NCBI GenBank assembly: GCA_900542635.1
Contig: UQOJ01000008.1
Location: forward strand, 1-59,024
Source of the DNA: an uncultured Collinsella sp.
GTDB taxonomy: Bacteria > Actinomycetota > Coriobacteriia > Coriobacteriales > Coriobacteriaceae
Direction: 5' to 3'
Length of the DNA: 59,024 bases
Below, one piece after another: positions 8,024 through 17,322 of this stretch. Both the position numbers and the translations under genes were made by a program. Each line of letters opens with the position of its first letter. Positions within the stretch are counted from its first letter, which is position 1. The notes beneath the pieces are model-generated. The model did no database searches. It saw nothing but the letters and a program-made list of their open reading frames with translations, and had not been told where the DNA came from.

Positions 8024-9022
8024 TTGGCACGATCTTCGGGTTTCTCCACAAATCTGAATACCAAGCGACAATCAACGGGTATGCGCCCGTTGATTGTTTT
8101 CAGCCTGATTTCGGTGTTGCTGCTCACGTTTTACATCCGCGAGGGCGAGGCAGGGCCGATTCATGCCGTGCGTTCGGGCGTAACGACGATTACCTCGCCG
8201 GTGCGTTTTGTGGGCTCGGCCGTGGCGGCTCCCTTCAATGCGATCGGCAACGTGTTCTCTAACCTTACGGCGTCGCAGGACACGCTTGACGAGCTTAAGA
8301 AGCAAAACGAGGAGCTGACCTCTAAGGTTGCTGAGCTCTCCGAGGCTCAAAAGACCGCCGAGCGTCTGGAGGGGCTGGTCGGGCTGCAGTCGACCTACAA
8401 CCTCAAATCGACCGCTGCTCGTATCGTTGGTGCCTCGGGCGATGCCTGGACCTCGACCGTAACCATCGACAAGGGCTCTGCCGACGGCCTTACCATCAAC
8501 ATGCCTGTGACGAGTTCGGCCGGTGTTATCGGCCAGATCATCGAAGTCTCGGCCAAGACGTCCACCGTGCGCCTGATTGGCGACGAGAACTCGGGTGTGT
8601 CCGCCATGGTACAGGACACGCGCGCCCAGGGCATGCTGCAGGGTCAGGCTGACGGCACGCTGCGTCTTGAGTATGTGAGCGTCGACTCCGACGTTAAAGT
8701 CGGCGACATCATCGTGACCTCGGGCATCGGCGGTGTGTTCCCCAAGGGTCTACCGCTCGGCACCGTCTCGTCGGTTGAGAAATCGGCAAACGACGTGTAC
8801 TACACCATTGTGGTGCGCGCTCAGACCACGGCCGAGAACAACGAGGAAGTGCTGGTCATTACCTCGCTGACCGACGAACAGTCGGCCTCGGATGAGGACG
8901 TGAGCACGGCCAACAGCACGCCGCAGGGAACGTCGCGCGATGCTGCAACCAAGACGAAGGACGAGAGCTCGGATGACAGTTCCGACACGTCCGAGACGAC
9001 CGATTCCGGCTCGAACGAATAG
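8024..9022 (+). CDS. mreC: rod shape-determining protein MreC
   Basis: A bitopic membrane protein that links MreB to the periplasmic/outer-face wall enzymes. 332 residues: a short basic N-terminus, one transmembrane helix (about 21-40, PLIVFSLISVLLLTFYI), a coiled coil rich in Glu, Lys and Leu at about 85-115, then the two beta-barrel domains typical of MreC with VTSGIGGVFPKGLPLG. The last ~55 residues are Ser/Thr/Asp-rich and look disordered. The start is TTG at 8024 with AGGTGG 7 bases upstream; 21 bases separate it from mreB. Confidence 0.95.
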   Translation: MARSSGFSTNLNTKRQSTGMRPLIVFSLISVLLLTFYIREGEAGPIHAVRSGVTTITSPVRFVGSAVAAPFNAIGNVFSNLTASQDTLDELKKQNEELTSKVAELSEAQKTAERLEGLVGLQSTYNLKSTAARIVGASGDAWTSTVTIDKGSADGLTINMPVTSSAGVIGQIIEVSAKTSTVRLIGDENSGVSAMVQDTRAQGMLQGQADGTLRLEYVSVDSDVKVGDIIVTSGIGGVFPKGLPLGTVSSVEKSANDVYYTIVVRAQTTAENNEEVLVITSLTDEQSASDEDVSTANSTPQGTSRDAATKTKDESSDDSSDTSETTDSGSNE

Positions 9023-9027
9023 GGGGC

Positions 9028-9600
9028 ATGTCCATGGATCTACACGAGCAGGGGATGAGCTCCCGCACGTTTGTAATCGCCGCCATCGTATGCGTGCTGC
9101 TGCAGGCAGGCCTGGCACCGCAGATCTCCATTGCGGGCGGTCGCGTCAACTTCATGATTATCCTGGTGTGCCTAAGCGTGTTCTCGGGCGACCCGACCCG
9201 TGCCGTCGTGTGCGGTTTTTGCAGCGGCTTGTTTTATGACCTGTCCGCTGCCGTGCCGGTGGGCGTTATGTCGCTCCTGCTGACCGTGGGTTCTTTTGCC
9301 CTGGTGCACAGCGCCGTCGGTCAGACGGGCGGTACCCCGAGTGCGCGCGGCGTCACTGTGGGCGCCTTCGCGCTCGTCATTAATGTTATCTACAGCATCA
9401 TCTTGCTGTTTATGGGTTTGGAGACGAGCTTTGTCGTGGCGATCTTCGGCCATGCGCTGCCGTCCTCGATCCTGACGGGTCTGGTTGCCATTCCGTTTTT
9501 GATGTCCGGCGTCGTGCCGCAGTCCGGCTATGGATTCTCCGCACGTGGCGGACGCCAGACGGGTATGCGCTTTAAGCCCAAGACCCGCAAGCTCAAATAG
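9028..9600 (+). CDS. mreD: rod shape-determining protein MreD
   Basis: An integral membrane partner of MreC, 190 residues with about five hydrophobic segments and a basic C-terminal tail. There are few invariant residues in this family, so the call rests on length, hydrophobicity and its place between mreC and mrdA. ATG at 9028 is 5 bases after the mreC stop, with AGGGGG overlapping that stop; a second ATG at 9034 is possible. Confidence 0.9.
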   Translation: MSMDLHEQGMSSRTFVIAAIVCVLLQAGLAPQISIAGGRVNFMIILVCLSVFSGDPTRAVVCGFCSGLFYDLSAAVPVGVMSLLLTVGSFALVHSAVGQTGGTPSARGVTVGAFALVINVIYSIILLFMGLETSFVVAIFGHALPSSILTGLVAIPFLMSGVVPQSGYGFSARGGRQTGMRFKPKTRKLK

Positions 9601-9613
9601 GGGAGGCCCGTAG

Positions 9614-11683
9614 ATGTCTTCCCAGATGACGGTTATTATCGCCGGTATCGTGCTGGTTGTGGCCATCGTGGTCGCGCTGGTCATCATGCGTCGAGGCGAT
9701 TCCCGTTTTACCTACGATACACAGCATGGAACGGCTCCGCGCGCCACCGAGGGCGAGGGCAATACCGCGGCGACCGCCTTTAAGGGCCGCTTTTCCATCC
9801 TCACCACGGGTGTGGGCGCGATGTTTGCGGCACTTGCCGTCAAGCTGTGGGGCATGCAGATGGTCTCGTCGGACTATTACGAGAAGCAGGCCAATAGTAA
9901 TCAGACTCGCACCGTTACCACACCCGCTGTGCGCGGCCGCATCCTCGACCGCAATGGCGTGGCGCTTGTCCAGAACCGTCCCTCACTTGCTGTCGTGGCC
10001 TACCGCGACCTTGCCGAGGATGAGGTTCTGGTTCGCCATCTTGCCAACGTGCTTGGAATGCCTTATGTGGCGGTCCTTCGCAATATTCAGGACAATACAG
10101 AGGGCGCTCAGAGCCTGCATACCATCGCGACGGACGTCCGTCGCTCCACGGTTGCCTATATCAAGGAACACGCCGGCGAGTTCCCGGGCGTCAAGATTGC
10201 CGAGCGTACCGAGCGCCAGTATCCATACGGCGAGACGGCATGCCATATCTTGGGCTATACCGGCACCATTACCTCCGAGCAGCTCGAGGCCCAGAATAAG
10301 AAAACCTCTGGCGATGATGATGCTTCTGCTGGCAAGATTACGTACCAGTCGGGCGATATCGTGGGCCAGGCGGGCGTTGAGAGCTACTACGAAAACCTGC
10401 TGCAGGGTATTCGTGGCGAGCAGACCGTCAAGGTCGATGCCTCGGGCAATGTGACCGGTCAGGCCGGCGCCGTGCCCGCGAAGGCCGGCTCCGACATTAA
10501 GCTCACGCTCGACCTTAAGATCCAACAGGCCTGTGAGACGGCGCTGGCGAGCGCTATCGAGCTTGCCAAGACCACTGGCTACAGCAATGCCGGCAACGGC
10601 GCTGTGGTGTGTCTCGATCCCAACAATGGCGAGATCCTGGGCATGGCGAGCCAGCCCAAGTTCGATCCGTCCGTCTTTATCGGCGGCGTCTCAAATGACG
10701 TGTGGACCGAGCTCAATGATGACAAGGGTTCGCACCCGCTGCTCAACCGCGCCATTAGCGGACAGTACATGTCGGCCTCGACCATCAAGCCGCTCTCGGC
10801 ACTGGCCGGTCTTGAGTTTGGAACCTACACTTCAACGCAGACAACCAACTGCACGGGTTATTGGACGGGTCTGGGCAAGGCTTGGGGCAAGCGCTGCTGG
10901 CTGACGTCTGGCCACGGCACCATGACGCTGCAGTCGGGTATCGCCAACTCGTGCGACCCCGTCTTCTACGACATGGGTAAGGCGTTCTTTTATGACGAGC
11001 AACATCCCGAGGGCCTGCAGGAGGTCTTTCGTCGCTGGGGCTTGGGCAAGACCTGCGGTATCGATCTGCCGAGTGAGGGCGCGGGCCGTATTCCCGATGC
11101 CGAGTGGAAAGAGTCGTACTTCACCGACGCATCTGCCGAGGACCGCAAGTGGAATGCCGGCGATATGACCAACATTGCCATCGGCCAGGGCGACATCCTG
11201 GTGACGCCCCTGCAGATGGCGTGCGCCTATATGGGTCTTGCCAACGGCGGCAAGCAGTACGTGCCTCACGTGTTTTTGTCGGCCGTGTCGCGCGATGGCG
11301 ACGGCGATGCCTATAAGTACAACGGCAAGGGCAAGAAGAAGCGCCTGGAGGCCAAGATCAACAGCGATTCGGATTTGGCTCTAGTTCGCAACGGCATGCA
11401 CGACGTGATTTACACGGCATCGACGTCCCTGGCGGCGCACTTTGGCACCCTGACGCCGCAGGTATACGGCAAGTCGGGCACGGGCGAGAAAAGTGGCGAG
11501 GACGAATACGCGTGGTTCTGCGCCTATGCACCGGCCGATGATCCCAAGTATGTCATCGCTACTGTTCTGGAGCAGGGCGGCGGCGGCTCAGATACCGCGA
11601 TGCATGTCGTGCGCGACGTGCTCGGCGTGATTTATGGCGAGCCCGATACCTCTTCGGCCTCGGGCGATTCCTCGGTTCGATAG
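9614..11683 (+). CDS. mrdA: penicillin-binding protein 2, peptidoglycan D,D-transpeptidase
   Basis: A class B PBP that cross-links peptidoglycan during elongation with RodA. 689 residues. The dimerisation segment RGRILDRNG opens the extracytoplasmic region. The transpeptidase domain carries SxxK as STIK (S389, K392), the second motif as SCD (S446), usual for the PBP2 branch, and the third as KSGTGE. Two hydrophobic segments precede the outer domain (about 5-25 and 57-76), where one is usual; an N-out, C-out topology would keep the enzyme outside. Spacing to mreD is 13 bases and to rodA 9 bases. Confidence 0.95.
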   Translation: MSSQMTVIIAGIVLVVAIVVALVIMRRGDSRFTYDTQHGTAPRATEGEGNTAATAFKGRFSILTTGVGAMFAALAVKLWGMQMVSSDYYEKQANSNQTRTVTTPAVRGRILDRNGVALVQNRPSLAVVAYRDLAEDEVLVRHLANVLGMPYVAVLRNIQDNTEGAQSLHTIATDVRRSTVAYIKEHAGEFPGVKIAERTERQYPYGETACHILGYTGTITSEQLEAQNKKTSGDDDASAGKITYQSGDIVGQAGVESYYENLLQGIRGEQTVKVDASGNVTGQAGAVPAKAGSDIKLTLDLKIQQACETALASAIELAKTTGYSNAGNGAVVCLDPNNGEILGMASQPKFDPSVFIGGVSNDVWTELNDDKGSHPLLNRAISGQYMSASTIKPLSALAGLEFGTYTSTQTTNCTGYWTGLGKAWGKRCWLTSGHGTMTLQSGIANSCDPVFYDMGKAFFYDEQHPEGLQEVFRRWGLGKTCGIDLPSEGAGRIPDAEWKESYFTDASAEDRKWNAGDMTNIAIGQGDILVTPLQMACAYMGLANGGKQYVPHVFLSAVSRDGDGDAYKYNGKGKKKRLEAKINSDSDLALVRNGMHDVIYTASTSLAAHFGTLTPQVYGKSGTGEKSGEDEYAWFCAYAPADDPKYVIATVLEQGGGGSDTAMHVVRDVLGVIYGEPDTSSASGDSSVR

Positions 11684-11692
11684 GAGGTTGCG

Positions 11693-12919
11693 ATGGATTT
11701 TTCTCCGGCGGATCTGTTCCGTTCAACCAAGACCGGCTCTCGCAGCAGCCTGGACCGCGTCAACAAGCAACTTTCGGCCTCGCGCGGCACGTTTCGCCAA
11801 AAGGTGCATATCGGTGTGCTCGTGGCTACTGTGGCGCTCGTCGCCTACGGTGCCATCATCATCTGGTCGGCTTCGCAGTTTAAGGCCGATGCCTCATTCT
11901 CACGCCATCTGCTGGGAATCGGCATCGGAGCGGTGCTGGCGGTGTTGGTCTGGCGTACCGACCTGCGCGGTATTTCCAATTTCTCGACGGCGTTGCTCGT
12001 CATCGACCTGATCGTGATCTTCTCGCCCAAGATTCCGGGCCTGTCCTATACGGGCGGTCTGGGCATGACGGGCTGGATCAAGATTCCCGGTATCGGCTTG
12101 ACATTCCAGCCGGTTGAGCTTGCCAAGCTCATCACCATCTTCTTTATTGCTACGCTTGGCTCGCAGTATAACGGTCGCATCGATACCGTTCGCGACTACG
12201 TCAAGCTCTGCGGCATGCTGTCCATTCCGTTTTTGGCCGTCGTTGCCATGGGCGACCTGGGCTCGGGCCTGGTCGTGCTTGTTTCGGGCGCCATCGTCAT
12301 CTGTATGAGCGGTGCACGCCGCGAATGGGTGCTGTCGACCCTGGCCCTGCTCGTGGGCCTGGTGGCCCTCGTCCTGGCGCTCGATTCGGTCTTTGACTCG
12401 TTGCTTGGCCACGATGTGCTCATCAAGCAGTATCAGATGAACCGTCTGACGGTCTTTATCGACCCCGATAATGCCGATTCGGACGATGCCTACAACCTGC
12501 AGCAGTCGCTTATCGCTGTTGGCTCGGGTGGCTTCTTTGGTAAGGGTTTGGGCCATGCGACGCAGTCGGCCGGCGGCTTTCTGCCTGAGTTCCACACCGA
12601 CTTCGTCTTCGCCTTTTTGTCCGAGACCTTTGGCTTTTGCGGTTCCTTTTTGCTCCTGTGCCTCTACGTGCTGCTGATCTTTTCGACGATTCGCGTCGCC
12701 TTTAAGTGTGAGTCGCTGTTTTTGCGTCTTTCGTGTGTGGGCATCGTTGGCATGTGGGCGTTCCAGACCTTCGAAAATATCGGCATGTGCATCGGCATGA
12801 TGCCGATTACCGGTATTCCGCTACCGTTTATTAGCTTCGGTTCGTCTTCGATGATGATTCAGCTGCTGACGGTGGGTATCGTACAATCCATATGGCGGCA
12901 TCGTTCGGGCGCCGCGTAA
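11693..12919 (+). CDS. rodA: peptidoglycan glycosyltransferase RodA
   Basis: A SEDS-family lipid II polymerase that works with PBP2 in lateral wall growth. 408 residues, about ten membrane helices. Family signatures: KIPGIGLTFQPVELAKL, then the AVGSGGFFGKGLG loop and the C-terminal PLPFISFGSSSM. The N-terminal ~45 residues are polar and may be cytoplasmic. ATG at 11693 follows TAGGAGG at the mrdA stop. RodA and not FtsW is chosen because of the mre/PBP2 context. Confidence 0.95.
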   Translation: MDFSPADLFRSTKTGSRSSLDRVNKQLSASRGTFRQKVHIGVLVATVALVAYGAIIIWSASQFKADASFSRHLLGIGIGAVLAVLVWRTDLRGISNFSTALLVIDLIVIFSPKIPGLSYTGGLGMTGWIKIPGIGLTFQPVELAKLITIFFIATLGSQYNGRIDTVRDYVKLCGMLSIPFLAVVAMGDLGSGLVVLVSGAIVICMSGARREWVLSTLALLVGLVALVLALDSVFDSLLGHDVLIKQYQMNRLTVFIDPDNADSDDAYNLQQSLIAVGSGGFFGKGLGHATQSAGGFLPEFHTDFVFAFLSETFGFCGSFLLLCLYVLLIFSTIRVAFKCESLFLRLSCVGIVGMWAFQTFENIGMCIGMMPITGIPLPFISFGSSSMMIQLLTVGIVQSIWRHRSGAA

Positions 12920-12937
12920 CCGCTGGAGGGGTTTGCT

Positions 12938-13867
12938 ATGAAAATTCCCGTAGATAAGCTGACCCGCGCTTTTAAGATGGGCGCGTCCGTTAAGAAGGAT
13001 TCCGATACGCCGGTGCGCGTCTCGGTCTATCTGGATTCGTCTGCCTCGCGCTTTCTGGCCGAGACGGTGCGAGACGCCTTTGTGCCACAGACGACCTCGG
13101 GCATTGTGCGCGTCGAGCGTCTGGGGGAGGAGCGAATTGCTCCAAAGACCGATACCGATGTGGTACTGGTGCTCTCGTGTGGTTCCGACCGCTTGGAGAG
13201 TGCCGTGCAGGAGCTCGTGATCGCCGGCGCACCCGTGTGCGTGCTTGCCGAGTCTGCTGTGGAGGTGCCGTTTATCGAGGAGTCCACCCCCATGCTCGGC
13301 GTGGTAGCGGCAACCGATAAGACGTATCTGCTCGAGACGCTTGCCCGCTGGATTCTCGATCGCACCGAAAAGGAAACGGCTTTTGCGGCGAACTTTGTCT
13401 TTATGCGTATCGCCGCGGCCAACCGCATCATCACCTCGTGCGCGCTCACCAATATGGCGACCGGTGCGCTGGTGTTTTTGCCGGGCGCCGATTATCCCGT
13501 TATGGCTCTGGCGCAGGTGGGCATGCTCTTTGAGCTCGCTGCCGTCTTTGGACGCGGTATTAAGCCTGAGCGCGGCTACGAGGTCGCGGGCGTGCTTGCC
13601 GGCGGTCTTGTGATCCGCGCGGTCACCCGCGCACTCGTCAAGCAGACGCCGCATATTGGGTTTGCCGTCAAGGCGCTCACTGCTGCCGCGGGCACCTATG
13701 GCATGGGCCGTGCGCTCGTTTCGCTCTACGAGCGCGATGTCGACTACAGCCGTGCCAACGAGGTGGTCACTGCCACGTTCTCCCGCGTTCGCGATCTGGT
13801 GACCACGGTCGCGGGCGCTACCCGTCCTATGGCGTCCTATCAGGACGCATCAGATCTCGCTGCTTAG
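12938..13867 (+). CDS. DUF697-like membrane protein of unknown function
   Basis: 309 residues. The N-terminal ~140 residues are soluble and resemble a small nucleotide-type fold without a visible Walker motif. Residues ~150-285 match the pattern of DUF697 (YcjF-type): an Ala-rich helix with a FLPGADYPVMALAQVGMLFE segment, an AVFGRGI turn and a final helical pair containing TYGMGRALVSLYE. In other bacteria this domain follows GTPase domains or stands alone as a membrane protein. It sits 18 bases behind rodA with a GGAGGGG Shine-Dalgarno, so it is likely co-transcribed with the elongation genes. No function is established; a role in cell envelope growth is only suggested by position. Confidence 0.7.
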   Translation: MKIPVDKLTRAFKMGASVKKDSDTPVRVSVYLDSSASRFLAETVRDAFVPQTTSGIVRVERLGEERIAPKTDTDVVLVLSCGSDRLESAVQELVIAGAPVCVLAESAVEVPFIEESTPMLGVVAATDKTYLLETLARWILDRTEKETAFAANFVFMRIAAANRIITSCALTNMATGALVFLPGADYPVMALAQVGMLFELAAVFGRGIKPERGYEVAGVLAGGLVIRAVTRALVKQTPHIGFAVKALTAAAGTYGMGRALVSLYERDVDYSRANEVVTATFSRVRDLVTTVAGATRPMASYQDASDLAA

Positions 13868-13877
13868 GGGTTTTCCG

Positions 13878-15755
13878 TTGCGCGTTGCATACCAAGACTG
13901 TTTTCATTTAATTGAGCCGCTGCTCGCCAAGGTCGAGAAGCCGAGTCGCTATATCGATCACGAGTGGGGCACGCTTTCCAAGGCCGATGCCGACTACCGT
14001 TGCTGCCTGATCTACCCGGATGTGTACGAGGTCGGTCTGCCCAACCAGGGCATCGCCATCCTCTACAACATCCTTAACCAGGCCGAGGGCATCTCCTGCG
14101 AGCGTGGCTATGTGCCGTGGCCCGATATGGGTGATGCCATGCGCGAGGCGGGTATTCCGCTGCTGTCGCTCGAGGGTGCAGCGCCGGTCGCTTCGTTTGA
14201 TATCGTCGGCCTGCATGTGCCGCACGAGATGGCGGTGACGAACTTCCTCGAGGCTCTCGACCTCGCTGGCATTCCGCTGTTGGCGGCCGACCGAGGTGAA
14301 GACGACCCCATTATCATCGCCGGCGGTCCCTCGGTGTACAACCCCGAGCCGTACGCGGCCTTCTTCGATGCCATCCTCATCGGCGAGGGCGAGGAATCGC
14401 TGCTCGAGACCTGCCAGTTGCATCGCCGTCTGCGTGACGAAGGAGTCCCGCGCGCGCAGATTGTCGAGCAGCTTGCATCCATTGCCGGCAACTACGTGCC
14501 GTCGCTCTACGAGGTGCGTCACGACGAGCCCTGCTCGCCGCATGGCTACACCGTGCCGCGTGAGGGCAAGGATGCGCCGACGGTGGTCTTCAAGCGCGTC
14601 GTCGAGGATTTCGGCGCCACGAATCCGTTGTCGCAGTCGTGCGTGCCCTATGCGCAGCTGGTCCACGACCGCCTGTCTATCGAGATTCTGCGCGGCTGTG
14701 CCCGCGGCTGTCGTTTTTGCCAGGCCGGCATGACGTATCGCCCGGTGCGCGAGCGCTCGGCCGACCAGATCGTCTCGTCGGTGATTCAGGGTCTGGAAAA
14801 GACCGGCTATGACGAGGTGTCGCTGACCTCGCTCTCCACGACCGACCACTCCTGCATTCGCGACGTGCTCGGCAGGCTCAACCGTCGCCTGGAGGATACG
14901 GGTATTCGCGTGTCTATTCCGTCGCAGCGCCTGGATTCGTTTGGCGTGGATATGGCCGAGTCGGTTGCTGGCGAAAAGAAGGGCGGCCTGACGTTCGCGC
15001 CCGAGGCCGGCAGCCAGCGCATGCGCGACATCATTAACAAGAACGTGACCGAGGAGGACTTGGACCGTGCGGCCAAGGCGGCCTTCGAGGCCGGCTGGAA
15101 TCGCATGAAGCTCTACTTTATGATGGGCCTTCCCGGCGAGCGCGATGAGGACATCGTGGCCATCGCCAATCTGGCCGATCACGTGCTGGAGCTCGGTCGT
15201 TCCGTGGTGCCCAAGGCTCGTCGCGGCTCGATCTCGGTGTCCATCTCGGTTTCGGTCTTTATCCCCAAGGCTGCCACGCCGTTCCAGTGGTGCCCGCAGC
15301 TCGACTACGACGACGTCAAGCGTCGCCAGAAGCTGCTTATCACGAGCGTTCGCAACCGTGCCGTCCGCGTGCATTACCACGATGCCGAGACCTCGCTCAT
15401 CGAGGCCGCGCTGTCCCGCGCCGGTCGTGACATGACGCCCGTCATCATCGACGCTTGGCGCTCGGGCTCTCGCTTTGACGCCTGGGTAGAGCATTTCTCG
15501 CTCGATAACTGGAAGGAAGCTGCTGCCAAAAACGGCATCGACCTCAATGAGCTCGTGCATCTGCCTTACGAGTTGGACTGGCGCCTGCCGTGGGAGCATG
15601 TGAGTCCCGGATGCACGCGCGGCTTCCTCGAGCGCGAGTACCGTCGCTCGCTCGAGGGCGTCACGACTCCCGACTGCACCCGCACGTCGTGCACCGGCTG
15701 CGGGATCTGCCCCACGCTCCACGCCAAGAATGTATTGATGGGTGATCGCGCATGA
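13878..15755 (+). CDS. B12-binding-like radical SAM protein (TIGR03960 family)
   Basis: 625 residues. The N-terminal third resembles the B12-binding-fold domain found ahead of many radical SAM domains (FDIVGLHVPHEMAVTNFLEAL, then IIAGGPSVYNPEPYA). The radical SAM cluster is CxxxCxxC at C274, C278 and C281 (RGCARGCRFCQAG), followed by SLTSLSTTDHS and LTFAPEAGSQRMRD. The extreme C-terminus has a second Cys-rich stretch (TSCTGCGICPT) that could bind another metal cluster. Start TTG at 13878 after AGGGG. Its stop overlaps the next gene's ATG by 4 bases. The substrate is unknown; these two genes usually travel together near rplU. Confidence 0.88.
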   Translation: MRVAYQDCFHLIEPLLAKVEKPSRYIDHEWGTLSKADADYRCCLIYPDVYEVGLPNQGIAILYNILNQAEGISCERGYVPWPDMGDAMREAGIPLLSLEGAAPVASFDIVGLHVPHEMAVTNFLEALDLAGIPLLAADRGEDDPIIIAGGPSVYNPEPYAAFFDAILIGEGEESLLETCQLHRRLRDEGVPRAQIVEQLASIAGNYVPSLYEVRHDEPCSPHGYTVPREGKDAPTVVFKRVVEDFGATNPLSQSCVPYAQLVHDRLSIEILRGCARGCRFCQAGMTYRPVRERSADQIVSSVIQGLEKTGYDEVSLTSLSTTDHSCIRDVLGRLNRRLEDTGIRVSIPSQRLDSFGVDMAESVAGEKKGGLTFAPEAGSQRMRDIINKNVTEEDLDRAAKAAFEAGWNRMKLYFMMGLPGERDEDIVAIANLADHVLELGRSVVPKARRGSISVSISVSVFIPKAATPFQWCPQLDYDDVKRRQKLLITSVRNRAVRVHYHDAETSLIEAALSRAGRDMTPVIIDAWRSGSRFDAWVEHFSLDNWKEAAAKNGIDLNELVHLPYELDWRLPWEHVSPGCTRGFLEREYRRSLEGVTTPDCTRTSCTGCGICPTLHAKNVLMGDRA

Positions 15756-16564
15756 GTGAGCGCCTGACCGACAACCCCTCGCTCTTTAGGCTTCGTGTTC
15801 GCTATGGCAAGCGCGATCGCCTTAAGTACCTGGGCCATCTCGAAGTAATCCATACCATTGAGCGCATCGTGCGCCGTGCGGGACTTCCCTATGCCGTCAC
15901 GCAGGGCTTCTCCCCGCACATGCGCGTGGGCTTCTCTTCGGCGCTACCGGTGGGTACGTCGTCGACCTGCGAGTGGTACGACCTGTTTATGACAGAGTTC
16001 GTGGCGCTCGACGAGGCGTTTGGGCGCCTGGCTGCGGCGTCTCCGGCCGATCTGGCGCCCATCGAGGCGGCGTACATCGACGTGCGCACGCCGGCGTTGA
16101 CGGCGCAGCTCACGCGCCTGTCGTATCGCATCGACCTGCACTTGGATCCCGAGGCGCCCGTAAGCGCCGACGAGGTGCGTCGTGCGCTCGACACGCTGCG
16201 CGCGGGCCATGGCATCGACTACGCGCGCGGAAAAAAGAGCAAGCGCTTGGATTTGGATCACACGCTCGTTGGCTATGAGCTCACGGCGGGGGAGCGCCTG
16301 GACCATTTGGTGCTCATGCTCGACACCCATGCCGACAACGAGGGCTCCATGCGTCCGGAAATTTTGCTTTCCGCTGCTGATGTTTTGTTGCAGGGCTTGA
16401 CCCCGGGCGTGGATGCACCTATTGTTTCCACCGGTATGCAAGACCTCGTGACCATCTGCTCCTACGATGTCGAGCGTCAGAATCAAGCATGCGAGGACGA
16501 CGAGGGCCGACTCGTCAGCCCCATACCTGTGCGAACTTGTGGATTTGCTCCACATACTCGTTGA
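15752..16564 (+). CDS. radical-SAM-associated DUF2344 protein (TIGR03936 family)
   Basis: 270 residues. It has the family opening RLRVRYGKRDRLKYLGHLEV and the FSPHMRVGFSSALPVG segment. It is translated through an ATGA overlap with the upstream radical SAM gene, so the two are translationally coupled; in some genomes they are fused. In many bacteria an RNase G gene follows before rplU; here rplU comes directly. The C-terminal ~50 residues overlap the -35 of the rplU promoter. Biochemical role unknown. Confidence 0.88.
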   Translation: MSERLTDNPSLFRLRVRYGKRDRLKYLGHLEVIHTIERIVRRAGLPYAVTQGFSPHMRVGFSSALPVGTSSTCEWYDLFMTEFVALDEAFGRLAAASPADLAPIEAAYIDVRTPALTAQLTRLSYRIDLHLDPEAPVSADEVRRALDTLRAGHGIDYARGKKSKRLDLDHTLVGYELTAGERLDHLVLMLDTHADNEGSMRPEILLSAADVLLQGLTPGVDAPIVSTGMQDLVTICSYDVERQNQACEDDEGRLVSPIPVRTCGFAPHTR

Positions 16565-16589
16565 CGGGGGTATTTTCGCCTGCTACTAT
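16561..16589 (+). promoter_or_regulatory. promoter of the rplU operon
   Basis: -35 TTGACG (16561-16566), 17-bp spacer, -10 TACTAT (16584-16589). The -35 overlaps the stop codon of the preceding gene. The leader is about 35-40 bases. Confidence 0.8.
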
Positions 16590-16631
16590 ATTCGGCTGTT
16601 GCACTAACTGATGCATGAAGGGCAAGTAAAC

Positions 16632-17006
16632 ATGTACGCAATCGTTAACACGGGCGGCAAGCAGTACAAGGTCGCCACCGACGATGTCATCACCGTCGAG
16701 AAGATCGAGGGCAATGAGGGCGACAAGGTCACCCTGCCGGTTATCTTCCTCAACGATGGTAAGAAGATCGTCACCGATCCCGACAAGCTGGCCAAGGCCA
16801 AGGTTACCGCTCAGATCGTTGAGCAGTTCAAGGGCGAGAAGCAGCTGGTCTTCAAGTTCCACAAGCGCAAGCGCTATCGTCGTCTGAAGGGTCACCGTCA
16901 GCAGCTCACCAAGCTGAAGATCGTGAAGGTTCAGGCTACCTCCCGCGCCAAGAAGGCTGTCAAGGCAGAGGCTGAGGCTGTTGCCGAGGCTCCCGTCGCC
17001 GAGTAG
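16632..17006 (+). CDS. rplU: 50S ribosomal protein L21
   Basis: A 23S rRNA-binding protein of the large subunit. 124 residues, about 20 longer than the usual 103. MYAIVNTGGKQYKV and the basic FKFHKRKRYRRLKGHRQ segment are diagnostic. The extra length is a C-terminal Ala/Glu/Val tail, a feature repeated in S16 and S2 of this window. ATG at 16632 is preceded by GAAGGG; an in-frame upstream ATG at 16611 lacks a good site. Confidence 0.97.
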   Translation: MYAIVNTGGKQYKVATDDVITVEKIEGNEGDKVTLPVIFLNDGKKIVTDPDKLAKAKVTAQIVEQFKGEKQLVFKFHKRKRYRRLKGHRQQLTKLKIVKVQATSRAKKAVKAEAEAVAEAPVAE

Positions 17007-17039
17007 ATTACACTCGTAACGAAAGAGTAGGTATACACA

Positions 17040-17297
17040 ATGGCACACAAAAAAGGACTCGGTTCCTCCCGTAATGGCCGTGACTCCCGCGGTCAGCGCC
17101 TTGGCACGAAGCGCTATGCCGGCCAGACGGTAACCACGGGCACGATTCTCGTCCGTCAGCACGGCACGCACATCCACCCGGGTGAGAACGTTGGCCGTGG
17201 TAAGGACGACACGCTGTTCGCGCTGGTCGACGGTACCGTTGAGTTCCACAAGGGTATCAAGCACAGGGTCAGCGTACGCCCGCTCGCGAACGCGTAA
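17040..17297 (+). CDS. rpmA: 50S ribosomal protein L27
   Basis: A large-subunit protein whose N-terminal tail reaches the peptidyl transferase centre. 85 residues, normal. The sequence begins MAHKKGLGSSRNGRDS with no N-terminal extension, so it does not need the Prp protease processing seen in Firmicutes that carry an extension. 33 bases after rplU. Confidence 0.98.
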   Translation: MAHKKGLGSSRNGRDSRGQRLGTKRYAGQTVTTGTILVRQHGTHIHPGENVGRGKDDTLFALVDGTVEFHKGIKHRVSVRPLANA

Positions 17298-17322
17298 TTC
17301 ACCCTTCATAGAGCACATATGT

